A stretch of DNA of 64,000 bases from Gymnopilus junonius (taxonomy: Eukaryota; Basidiomycota; Agaricomycetes; Agaricales; Galerinaceae). The stretch lies in the NCBI GenBank assembly GCA_015501075.1, contig JADNYJ010000132.1:1-64000 (forward strand), given 5' to 3'. A model generated the notes under the pieces. It made no database searches. It was not told the origin of the DNA and saw only the letters and a program-made list of their open reading frames with translations. The position numbers and the translations under genes are program-made. Position 1 is the stretch's first letter, and each line of letters opens with the position of its first letter. This document shows, in pieces, positions 21,498 through 31,905 of this stretch.

Positions 21498-22708
21498 ATG
21501 AAGCCTACCAAACGACAGAGGATACCCGGACCAAGCGGTAGCCAGCTTTCCCGGACAGTGAATGCCCTCGAACTTTTGATGGAGAAGTTGGAACCGGAAC
21601 AGGGGTACGACGTTGAAAAGGTCCCCAGTGGGATCGAGACAGAGTTCATGCAGCTGAATGAAGTTCTTCAAATACTGCAAACGAAACTCGATGGCCCTCC
21701 AAGTCAGGTGTGTGCAATTGCCATTGTGAATATAGCTATCTGGCAGACTGATTCAGATATGTTCCTTATAGAACTTGTCTTTTGAGCATTTGCGGAAGAC
21801 GGAATTCTCGGGCCCGGACTTCCTGGAATTGAAACCCGATGCAATTACTCGTGCGATCGGTACCGACTCTATTGGTGAAGACGAGCTTTGGTCTTCGAAG
21901 GGGCTCTTTCGCCATCTTTGTACTTTGGAAGAACTAGTGCCCCGCACAGTAAGCTCTGGTCCATGCTAAATCTCAAGGTCGTCTGGGATGTTCACCACAC
22001 GGCCGTCGTATAGAACGAAGCTGCGAATCGGTTATGGATCGACGCTTTCTTTTATCGTGTTTCTACCATGATGCCGAGTGGCTTGAAGATGGTCCTATAC
22101 CCTGAGAGAACAGTCCCCGGATACGTCAACTTCACCGCCATAGCGACTACTCCGATCCAAGCCAGTTCGTCTCCTTTATTTGTCGTCTTAACACTTATTC
22201 TCAAGTCTACGCAGTGCGGCTCTTGCGGAACCCTACACTCCTCAAGGCAGACGATTCCGCGTTGTTTGTTTCGGAAGCCAAGGGTCCCGACCAGCAGCTC
22301 GAAAGCCACGTCCCTCAGGCCGTCGGTGAGATGTATGCCAGCGCGAATCGTTTGGGGTGAGCACACCAAAAATTACCAATGTCTCCGCTCTGTCCATGAT
22401 TATGTAAATACCCAGGACAACCACAATCCGCGGTGTTTTGACGAATGGACATAGTTGGATCTTCCTCATCTTGAAACTCAACAGCGACGGAAATGGCGGC
22501 CGCTACTCGAATCAAAGCCACTCTCACTCCTCGGACTTTCGTCAGAAGTTGTAGAAGCGTCAGCCTCCCTAATTTCTGCCATTATCACACATTGGGTAGG
22601 TTTCGCCACATGATCGCTTGGAGCCTTACTGACTCCTCTTTCACTTACGACCAGATGCAGCATGGTTACGAAGAGCTGGATGACAACGATTATTTCAAGT
22701 TTGAGTAG
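21498..22708 (+). CDS. agaricomycete conserved protein, possible PD-(D/E)XK fold
   Basis: Six exons follow GT..AG junctions: 21498-21707, 21772-21948, 22014-22164, 22215-22356, 22416-22595 and 22655-22708. The N-terminal part is helical and charged. The core contains ANRLWIDAFFYRVSTMMPS, then GYVNFTAIA, FVSEAKGPDQQLESHVPQAV and RGVLTNGHSWIFLILKLN. The order of an acidic position, E-x-K and a following Gln is typical of PD-(D/E)XK nuclease-like folds, and I recall agaric proteins of this pattern; in this copy the first acidic position appears to be Asn (GYVNF). A one-base frame break lies near 22505-22515 within exon 5, after which SEVVEASASLISAIITHW and the final exon read in frame. The gene may therefore be damaged, or the sequence may have an error. 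Confidence 0.6.
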
Positions 22709-23554
22709 CGTCCTCAATATTTGATACCTGGTTCCCGACGTTTTTTGCCTCTTTTCTGTTTGGTCCTGTAAATCATTTTGCAGAGACGTACTATCAGTAT
22801 CACTATCACTTAAGGGAGCTGGGTGAGAGAAGGAAATATGTGCTCTTGTGGGTAGTACCACTGTGACCGACCTAACAAGTAAGGGCGCAGAAATTATCTT
22901 CGTGACAAATCTTTGACTTCAATTTTACAGCTGCTTTCGTATTCACAGACCCATTCTGAAAATATAACGCTCAGCGCATTTGTTTACTCTAGAATATGAT
23001 CCCAACTTCTGTTCTAAAATGGTATAAGTGGAACGAATAATGAGACCATTTGCACTCCCGCCAGCCTCCCCGTATCCTTGGATATTACTGTTCGACTTAC
23101 ATCGTACCCATCCACAGCCTTTTTTGCCTTCCTTGTTGGTTTTGTTCTTGGGCTTTTCTGTGCGCCGCTTTGCCTGTCATACCTCCGCTTTTATTTCTCA
23201 ACCTTTGGAACTCTCCTTTCTCCCTTCCCGCCTTGTCCTTGGCATCTTCCGGCTCCCTAATCCAGAAAGAAATGCTCGAGAACTCAGGGGGGCTTCTGGA
23301 ACTGATCCGATAGCAGCGGCTCACGGAATTCCCGTCCTGACGCATGATCGACAATCGTATCAATTCGCATCAGCGCCAACGCGCAACCCCCTTCTGATCA
23401 TGAAACTCAAGGCTGTACACAAGCCGTGCGACGACGATGAGGCCTGACTCAAACGATACTAGGCGGCTACCCACCCAGCATACATAAAACCCGCTTCACC
23501 ATTTTCCCCGTACCCCATCGACCACCCAACCAAAACCCTTCTACCCCTCTCACC
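22709..23554. other. intergenic stretch
   Basis: Overlapping plus-strand frames at 23028-23447 are Pro/Leu/Ser-rich and hydrophobic without a domain. The final part is the upstream region of the second pseudokinase gene. Confidence 0.35.
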
Positions 23555-24827
23555 ATGTCTCACTTCCCGGAAGAACCCCTCGACTCTCCCTCAGGATACT
23601 TTCCTGGCCGACTCAACCAAACGCTCAACAACGGATGCTGGACGATCCTACGCAAACTCGGATGGGGCTCTCATTCATCTTGCTGGCTCGCTGTCGATTC
23701 TAAAAATCTTGACAACATCGAGGCGATCAAAATCTACACAGCAGCTGCAACGAAGGAGCCTAGATCGACGAATGAACGTGATATCCTCCAAACATTGTGG
23801 GATTTCCAGATCATTTCGAGCGTTCCTGTACAAAGGAATAACTTTTACGAGGAGAGTGAGGTTGGGCGTCATTTATGTCTCGTTCATCATACTCTTGGCC
23901 CTAGTATTCTATCATTTCTTGACAACGATACGCCTCAAGGCAGTTATCTGCCGCTTCATATAGCCAAGAACGCCATTGGGGAGGTAGTAGAAGTTCTGTG
24001 CTCTTTACACGAGAAGGGCATTATTCACGGAGGTTCGTTTAATAATTATATGGGTCGTTGCATATTGATTGACCACTCTCTAAAAGCTGTCACCCCTGAC
24101 CACATCCTGTTGTCTGCATCTCAACAAGGACCTGATATTCGAAATTATTTGTCAAAGAACCCCTCGATTCCCGGGGAAGACGTGAAGGATGGCCAAGGAA
24201 AACTTCATCATATTATCAAATCCCAGCCTCTCACCACCTCTGGGCTCAGCCGTCAAAGTACTGCAGCGGACTTTGCGAACTTTGGCATGTACCTGATTAA
24301 CTACTCGCATGGTAAGTCAATCCTATTTCGTATTTTCCCCTAGCGAGCTCTGAAAACGATGAATATTTAGCGCGGATACTATCTGACAACGTCCCGCTAG
24401 ACGCCCCTTCAGCTTTCTTACCTCCAGAATCTTCAGTCAATGGTGCGAAAATCAACGCAAGGGCAGATATTTGGATGTTAGGCTGCACCGTACGTATTAC
24501 CGTTCCTCTTTTCCTTGACGCGTCCTCCTTTAATCCTCATTGTAGATTTACACCTTAAGCATCGGCCATCCTCCATTCGAAAGCTCGTCAGGGCCGTTAA
24601 CTCTTGAGAAGGTAGAAGAAGTCGTTGATGGTGCTGAGACTGCGATTGCAGCCACGAATGCCATGTCAGCGGAAGACGCGAAAAAGACCGCCTTGATAAT
24701 CAAGGCCTGTCTGAAGTACAAATCCGAGGAACGTCCTACCGCCCTTGACCTGATCGGATATAAATGGGTTGCCGAAGGGTTGATGTGTTCTTGCGGATGG
24801 TGTTCGTCTAGATCGAACTCTTCATAA
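23555..24827 (+). CDS. SRPK-like pseudokinase, copy 2
   Basis: Four exons (23555-24032, 24087-24311, 24371-24489, 24546-24827) encode 367 residues. Introns fall at the same codons as in the copy at 17781, and the two inner exons have identical lengths (225 and 119 nt), so the genes are duplicates. The glycine loop LGWGSHSSCWLA and the EAIKIY lysine are kept. The catalytic loop is HGAVTPDH: the catalytic Asp is Ala, the loop Lys is Thr, and the metal-binding Asn is His165. The DFG motif is NFG at 224-226, so both metal-binding residues are replaced. This copy is more degenerate in active-site chemistry than copy 1, although its frame is open. A C-terminal CSCGWCSS motif matches copy 1. Confidence 0.82.
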
Positions 24828-25125
24828 TAAAACAAAATTTTTTTTGTAATATGTACTTGTTTGTAAGCTTGACCATGCATACATTTCTTGATAGACAATA
24901 AGAGCGCCATTGAACGATATCTGTGAAATGGATATCGACATCGTACTTCACCATCCTCCGTAGGCGCGATTACACTATATCACGACCACTGAGCTAATGA
25001 ATGGGAACGTTCATTCACGTTTGAAATTGTATACAACAGAATGATAGAATGAAATAAATGTACATGACAGATCAAACTAATACCTTTCTCATGAATCTCA
25101 GAGGGCGATCAAACTACGAAAAGCA

Positions 25126-26587
25126 TTACTGTGAAGTATAATTTGCCCCTCCCTTGGACGCATTCCTAATTTCCGGTTCAGGAGGGAATCGCTCACTATC
25201 TGGAGTCGCCGAAGAATAAAGCTTCTTCCACGTAGGCTCAAGGTCAGCAGGTAATTTCCACGCCAACTCGTCATTGCGGAGCCACAGACGAAGAAGATGA
25301 CGGCTGGAAAACAAGATGAGCACAACGCCAGATGAAAATAAATGGTCAAACGCGTACGTCTTCTCAGCACCATCGACATAGCCGTCCCTTCCATGGAAAA
25401 TGCTCAGGTTGTTGATGTATTGTACGTCACCCTTCTCGAAACTCAGTCCCAAGGCGTATTTCTCAGCTAGGTAATGGATCGTGTCCAGGGCTTCTGCTTG
25501 AGCCTCGGTAATCGGGGGTATCCCTTCTGAGCGCGGCAGGCCAAGGAAACCTGTGAAGATGCGGCGGGCGTATTGGATGATAATTTTCTCATCTTCGTAA
25601 AAGAGCAAGGGGCGAGTCGTATAAGGAGGGTTGCGACCAAAGCTAAACGAATTATGTCATAAATAAATAAAGATCAAGAACGACCCCTTTGATGGGATTA
25701 AAATGAAGATACTTACTTGTCCAACGGCCAGGGCTCAGAGAGCGTCTTGATAAGATCAGGTCGCGTCTCGGCCAATTCGTTGTAGACCTTCCAGCTACTG
25801 CTGATCCTCGACACACCACCTTCAGCAGCTGTCTCCAACACGAAAAGGGAGATGATATCCCCAATATCCGTATGGAAAACTTGCTTATCGGTCGTATAAG
25901 CCGGAGCTCCGATAGTTTTGAGCGGGTGCGTCTGCGTCAGGTCCTTGATGTGAGCGAGGACGGAGTCGTCGATGTCCTGCACACCTCTCTTGTTGCCGAC
26001 GTAGGATGAGAGACCAGCGTAAATGAGGATGTTGTCCTCACGAGAATATGAATCGACAGGAATAGTCTTAAGCACGAAGAAACCACGACCAGTATGGAGT
26101 TGGTGAGATAAATCTTTCAGGACAGGACCGAGAGTGGGCAAAGGGAAAGTCTCAGGAGCAATGTGACCGAATGGCTTATCCAGAGCTAGAACCGTAATTA
26201 AGAAATATTACATTCCACCACAAATAAATAGGGCGTACCATGGAAGTGCTTAACAGCGTCATCAACCTCCTTCAGCTGTTCTTCGTTAAGCACATACTCC
26301 CACTGCGCAGGATTTGTCCAGTCCTTGGCCTCCCACACGAGCGGCGAATCCAGCTTCTGCGGGAACCCAGCAGGAAGTGGCGTCTTAGGTAGTGTCGGAT
26401 CTTCAGCGAGGCGACGCGCTGTCCTGGCCTTCCATTTCGCTTCTTCGGGGTGGTATTGGATGTCAGGTTGCTTTGGCGCTTTGTCTTCGACCTTGGTGGT
26501 AGAAAGCGGCTCGGCCGTGGGTGCAGACGAAAGGTCAAGTTTAGAACTGAACTGGTCAGTGATACGGGCGACGAGAGTAGCAGCCAT
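25126..26587 (-). CDS. TauD/TfdA-family Fe(II)/2-oxoglutarate dioxygenase
   Basis: Four exons on the minus strand (26587-26239, 26185-25717, 25642-25358, 25303-25126) join in phase to 426 residues. The family uses Fe(II), oxygen and 2-oxoglutarate to hydroxylate small substrates such as taurine or related sulfonates. The iron-binding H-x-D is HTDIGD in exon 2. The distal segment, with NLSIFHGR in exon 3 and RHLLRLWLRND at the start of exon 4, supplies the second His and the 2-oxoglutarate-binding Arg. The N-terminal 110 residues form a charged extension typical of fungal members. No signal peptide is seen, so the enzyme is probably cytosolic. All junctions are clean. The substrate cannot be told from sequence. 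Confidence 0.88.
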
Positions 26588-27571
26588 GAGTGGTACTGGT
26601 ATTCTGGTAATGAAAGAGCTTGGTCATGATTCAGAGGTATGAGGTTCATATACGATATGTCAGGCGCGAGCTTTGCAAAGAGGAAGCTACTATGGTGCGA
26701 GATGGCGTTCGTGAGATAAGCTCAGGTGACATACGTTGGAGAGATGAAATATCCTCGGTTGAGGAAAAGATGATTGGAATCATGGAATATGAGCCATTTC
26801 GTTGAAAAGAGTCGATAAATGAGGAGGAAGGGTTTCTATGTTCGCAGAAGGTTGAAAAATGACGGCGAGAGACCAACGCAACCAGAATTGCTTGTACTGC
26901 CGGATTGCCGAGAGGACTTCGGCCGACAGGTGCAAATACTACACTTCAAAATTCGCTGGAGAAATATAGATCAACTATTGTTGGACATTAATACATCTTA
27001 TCGCAGATAGTAGTAATCAAACGAGGAGTGTAATAAGCCGTTCGCAATGGTGATTAAGCAGGCACAATCCTGTCATTGAATTGCAAGGATCAAATTGAAG
27101 GCGATGAACCGCTCTGGAACGCCAAATGTTAATGCGGAGGCTTCATTTATGCTTTATATTCTCTATGGCAATGAGAGAGCTACATTTGTGTATCATGTCA
27201 TTGTGCTACGTAGAGCGCTTAAAAAGGACTACAAGATAATGTTCCATCAAAGAAAAAAGTTTCCTTGTCGTTGATGGCGAAGATAAGCAACGCGAGCCGC
27301 AGAGATGACATACAGGTAACACACTAAAGCAAAATTGAAGACAGCAAAAAAATCTGAGGTCTACACATTCAGATATAATTTGGTGGCCAAACGGAATAAA
27401 AATGTGTGAAGAAACCTAATAATAAAAAAGCTCGTAACATGTAACGGATGTCGGATGGGCGACACAAAGGGATTAGCCTGGATTTCCTCCTGCAAACTGG
27501 AGAAGAAGTATGAGAAATTCAGTTCACATGGGGCTCTTCCGTCTCTGCTCCTTGTTCCGCTCATTTAAATT
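26588..27571. other. intergenic stretch
   Basis: No supported gene. It includes the upstream region of the dioxygenase gene and the downstream region of the DUF3669 gene. Confidence 0.4.
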
Positions 27572-28750
27572 CTAATGCCGAGATAAATTTCTGGCTAGAA
27601 TCCTTGCAGCCTCTCCGATCTTACTGCACTCTTCCAGGTAAGCATCAGAGAAAACTTTATAAAGAGGATCGCCTGCCCGCGGCCGAGGAAAATATGCATC
27701 ATTGGCTAGAAACGCCGTTACTAGTCGAGGGACCTGACTCTCTGTAAAATCAAATGCCTTGACCTGATCAAACCTAATCACCCAAGGTCGGGCTGCGCGT
27801 GAATTGGAGATGGGGCCTGTAACATCCGCTCGTAGGACAATTCTGATCCCACCAGCGTCATTCCCATCGGACATATGCAGCTGCGCCAACATGCATCCCA
27901 TCTCGGCGGATAACTTCATGACGTCGAGACCAAGCCATTCTGCTCTGTGGCATGTCAAAGGAAATCATACAAATTCAAATACCTCTCAGAAACGACGGCA
28001 TCCCGGTCCGAGTCCTCACATCCAAGTAAAAGACGGAATGCATGAATCCCTTTTCGAGCCAGTGAGGCAGATCGAGCTTTTGCGTAGGGCGGGCGGACAG
28101 ACAAGATCGATGAGTTTCGCCTTCAGAGAAAGGGGAACAGGATAGATACGCGTCATGCAATACGCGCACGTTAACTCAAGAGTCATTTTCCAGAAATGCT
28201 AGACCCGATTCAGACCAGAATTTGGTATTGTTGTGGTCGAAAAACTCGAGGGGAGTTGGGGATAAAATGGTGCTTGAAGAGCAGCGCTGACAGTTTGTAA
28301 CTGCTGAAATTCTTTTGCTAACGCACCACATTTATCGCTGGAATGGGACTTCTTAATGACCTCTGGGATTTTTTTCGTATAAGAAAAGACTATTTGTGAA
28401 GGAGAGTACGATGTACATACTGCTGGACTGCAATAAACATTCCCAAGGCCACCATGTCCAATCCTAACAATTGTTTACAGACCGGAAAATCAGCCAATTG
28501 TTGCGCGTAAACGTATTCTAAAGTGAGTTTTCTTACCGCTGAAGCATGTCCATGTAGATAAATGTTTTGACTAATGCAGCGACGCTAATGGTGGTCAGGG
28601 TTTCAATTCCCGATCCGAGTTCCGAGCATTCACGGCAACGGGCAAGGCCGGAAAACACGTGAAGTAACTTAGATAATCCGTCTAAAACTGGAACAGGCGT
28701 CGACCTTTTCCTGTCGCGACTCCCAACTCCTCCTCCTCCAACGTTTCAAC
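27572..28750 (-). pseudogene. DUF3669-family gene, frame broken
   Basis: Minus-strand segments match the layout I know from fungal DUF3669 (zinc-finger-like) proteins. These are a start of the conserved domain at about 28480 (RIGHGGLGNVY, after an exon from about 28750), KSHSSDKCGALAKEFQQL near 28330, TPLEFFDHNNTKFW near 28240, and a final exon (about 27945-27572) with WVIRFDQVKAFDF and FLANDAYFPRP. The introns between the first parts have good GT..AG sites. The frame shifts by one base near 28265 and again near 28070-28090, and no initiating ATG was found. The function of the family is unknown to me. Degenerate gene or assembly error are both possible. Confidence 0.62.
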
Positions 28751-29117
28751 GCTCGCGAACATTCATTTTGAGACTTTGGGTATTGGGCAGTCTTTTTTGA
28801 CCTGCGGGAGTGAGTAATTCTCGACATGAATGTTTAAGCGTACTTGGAACCTGACTTATAATAGATGTGGGGCTTGACACGCATTCACGGTTGGGATAAC
28901 ATGAGGCGCGAACCGGTAGATGAATGATATCCTCGTTCAAGCTTCAAGTCTCCTCTGTCCAGCAGTTGTAGTCAAGGCTTGCCTGAAGGTTGACGCTGTA
29001 TCTTGTGTATAAGATACCCCCCTTACAAGCGTACGTACCTCTTTACTCTGCTTGTCAACCTGCTTGTCTGACTCGCTTTCCAGATTTCGAGTTACTTCCT
29101 TACAAATCTCAATCTCA

Positions 29118-30230
29118 ATGACGATGAAGACGTCCTTGATTCTCCCTCTTTTCGCAGCTACCTATGTATCCGCGCATGGCTTCCTCTACAAGCTTGGCGT
29201 CAACACCCAGACCTACACTGGCAATTTGCCCGGTGCGACCCCAGCGCCGAGTGTCATCCGGGAGATCAGCACCCAGGATCCTGTGAAAGGCGCCAGTAAT
29301 CCATCCTTAACCTGCGGCATGAACTCGACAGCCGGCTCTCTTGTTGCGGATGTGAACCCTGGGGATGCTATCACGCTTGATTGGCGGGATGCTGATCTTA
29401 GCAACGTACCTTTTTTTCTGTATCTTCCATGCACGATACTGTTTTTGATACAATGCATACCTCCAGTGGCCGCATAGTACAGGCCCGATGCTCACCTACA
29501 TGGCCAACTGCGGATCAACGACTTGCGACAAATTCGACATCACTCAGGCCAAATGGTTCAAAATTCAACAACTTGGCATGAAAGACGCGAATTCCTGGTA
29601 CCTGGCCGACATCGGTATGTATCATGCTCACTCCCTCCTAATTTTCCTTCTTTCTCATTCACCCCCCATTCTTCAGCCGCAGGTCAAGTCGCAAACTCGT
29701 CCATTCCATCCAACCTCGCACCCGGCAACTACCTCATGCGCCATGAAATTATCGCACTCCAGATCGCGGTCAGCATAGGTGGAGCCGAGTTCTATCCTGC
29801 CTGTGCCCAGCTCCGCGTGGGTGGTTCTCAGACTGGCGCCCCTCAAGCAAGCGACCTCGTCAGCCTTCCAGGTGCCTATAGCGACACCGACCCTGGCATT
29901 TACACACCAGACGTCTACAATCCAGGCTTTACTTACACCTTTCCTGGTCCTGCTATCGCTAGCTTCATTACCAGTGACTCGGCGAGTATGGGTGGCTCTC
30001 AATCTTCTTCTTCTAGTAGTGGCGGAAATTCGACAGCTCCCCAATCGGCGGCGCCCTCTGCTTCTCCTAATTCTGGAGCCGGTCTTCCTTCTCCTACGAA
30101 CGCTCCATCTTCATCTAAGAGTTGCCGAGCCGTGAAGACGACTTCTTCCCAAAGCAGTATCCAAGCTCGTCACGTCAACCGCTTTATGAAGAAACTGCGC
30201 CTTTCGCCTTCTCTCTCTGGTCACCACTAG
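29118..30230 (+). CDS. AA9 lytic polysaccharide monooxygenase
   Basis: Three exons (29118-29405, 29467-29614, 29677-30230) encode 329 residues. A signal peptide of 19 residues ends ..YVSA so that the mature enzyme starts with His, the first copper ligand (His20 of the precursor). The second copper His is His99 in WPHSTGPMLTYM, and the axial Tyr is Tyr185 in GGAEFYPAC. The protein oxidatively cleaves cellulose or hemicellulose outside the cell. Two second-sphere positions differ from the common pattern: Gln174 where many AA9 have His (HEIIALQ) and Glu183 where many have Gln. After the catalytic domain there is a Ser/Pro-rich tail of about 85 residues with a basic end and no CBM1. The upstream region has a TATA-like TATAAGATA around 29008. 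Confidence 0.93.
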
Positions 30231-31051
30231 TACTATTCACGTTATGCTGTTCTCGGTAAGCTTTCTCGACCAATTGAATATTTCTATCATGGTGACGAAA
30301 CTTTGCGTTCAGGGCTAACTCTGCTGTGTTATAGGCATTGAATGCCGTATCACTCATAAAGTCAAGGTCGGTAACAAATCCAACCCTCTCTCCAAATTAT
30401 TCACGCGTCTTTTTAGACTTATGTATTTCTTTATCAACCATCATGTAGCATAAGGCGTCCATGATTAATTTATCCCCTTGTATTTAATTTTAACTTACGA
30501 ATCGTCCATCTCATGGTCATGGCATGCGGCGCCTCATTATCCATGGCTTGCCAGCTGCGGCGGATGGAGCATACGCTCGTGGTATATGGCACTCTCTGGC
30601 CATAACCTGCTGCGCCTACTTATGAAGGTGTGGAAACAATATATAATGATCATGATACCGATACCAATACAAGTCGTACTGCATACATCCGTGTGTATAG
30701 TCCTCACAAATGAAACCGTCATCCTCCAGCTTGTTCCTAGTCAGCGTTCGGTACTCCCACAGCAACAAGCTCTGCTGATGACCTCGTTGTCGACGGAAGA
30801 TAGTAGTACCGGGCGTCAGCACTTCAGTCGTCAGCCTTCCCATCAAGCAACAGCAGCCTCGTAGGATCCTCAGTACTCTCAGTTCCGGCCTCGATTGAAA
30901 GTTCGTCAACCTCGGTAATATGAGCGAACAACTGTAATAGAATCATATCATAATTCAGAGGGAGGTTTTATCAGGAAGGATAGCTCATTTCGACGAAGAA
31001 AGGCAGGACATACCGTAGGCTGTTCATACACTGGACGCTGGAATATGTTGC
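30231..31051. other. intergenic stretch
   Basis: The open frame at 30478-30864 has no domain, start context or homologous look. No gene is supported. Confidence 0.35.
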
Positions 31052-31554
31052 CTAGATTATCAAAGGCATTCGGAGTTCCTTGACGGATTCATGCATTTGT
31101 TCATTCAATTTCTCTATTTTATTCATCACTTCTTCGGTTGATTTCTTCACTTCTTCGTTGGATTTATCGATTTGTTCATCCAATCTCTCTATTTTATTCA
31201 TTACTTCTTCGGTGGATTTCTTCATTTCTTCGTTAGATTTCTTCATTTCTTCGTTGTATTTCGTCATTTCTTCGTTAGATTTCTTCATTTCTTCGTTAAC
31301 TTCTTTCACCATTTCTTCGTTGTATTTCTTCATTACTTCGTGCCGTTTCTGTGATTCTTCGCCCATTTTCTTTACTATGCCTTGCAGTTGCGCTGAATCA
31401 TAATACAAACATTCAGTTTCCATAGACATTTCTGATGTGAATGTAACTCCTTACCTATAACTTCTGGAGTGAGCTTCCTTCCATCCGCCTGTCCGTCTGC
31501 CTGACTCGAAGGTGCCACTTCAGCAGTCGATTTTGGCTCTGGGGAAGCATCCAT
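31052..31554 (-). CDS. coiled-coil protein with tandem KSNEEM-type repeats
   Basis: Two exons on the minus strand (31554-31455 and 31392-31052) encode 146 residues. Exon 1 is acidic and Ser/Ala-rich. Exon 2 is an almost uninterrupted amphipathic helix built from repeated units such as KKSNEEMKK and EEVMNKIEKLNEQ, in which hydrophobic Met/Val/Ile/Leu alternate with Lys/Glu runs. It is predicted to form a long coiled coil and probably oligomerises. It lies just downstream of the DUF2235-WD40 gene on the same strand, so it may be a partner or a separated fragment; that link is speculative. The repeated DNA makes the stop position sensitive to indels. Confidence 0.6.
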
Positions 31555-31905
31555 TTTGAGATTCAGAAAGTCGATAAAGTTTTCGGTGCCGTATTAGCTC
31601 TCCCTTGGTTCTTGGGCAATAGTATTGATGCAGATGGAGAGAATGGACTGGCACTGGAATTGAACAATGACATGCCAAGTCCGATGTTGTAGCCATACAG
31701 CGTCAAACAATCGCGACGCGTCACATCACCTGATGTGAATTTATTGACCACTGTAAGCTTAGTTAGAGGGTCGCACCAGTATCAACTTGCAAACCTGAAA
31801 TTTCAATTAAATGGCAACTGACTCCTACTTACTTGCATAAATATCAACACGTATGTTAAACTATACTAATGCCGACACTTGTGAACTTGGGCATCCTCAT
31901 GACAG
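31555..31905. other. short stretch between two minus-strand genes
   Basis: A 62-codon minus-strand frame (31563-31751) is open but shows no domain. No other feature was seen. Confidence 0.3.

Noticed and set aside
28590..28625. TTCAATTCCCG motif resembling a tRNA T-arm
   Set aside because: No matching acceptor, D or anticodon stems nearby; it lies within the coding sequence of the DUF3669 gene.
31079..31403. Plus-strand frame rich in Phe/Ser
   Set aside because: It is the antisense of the repeated coiled-coil codons; composition follows the Lys/Glu repeats on the minus strand.
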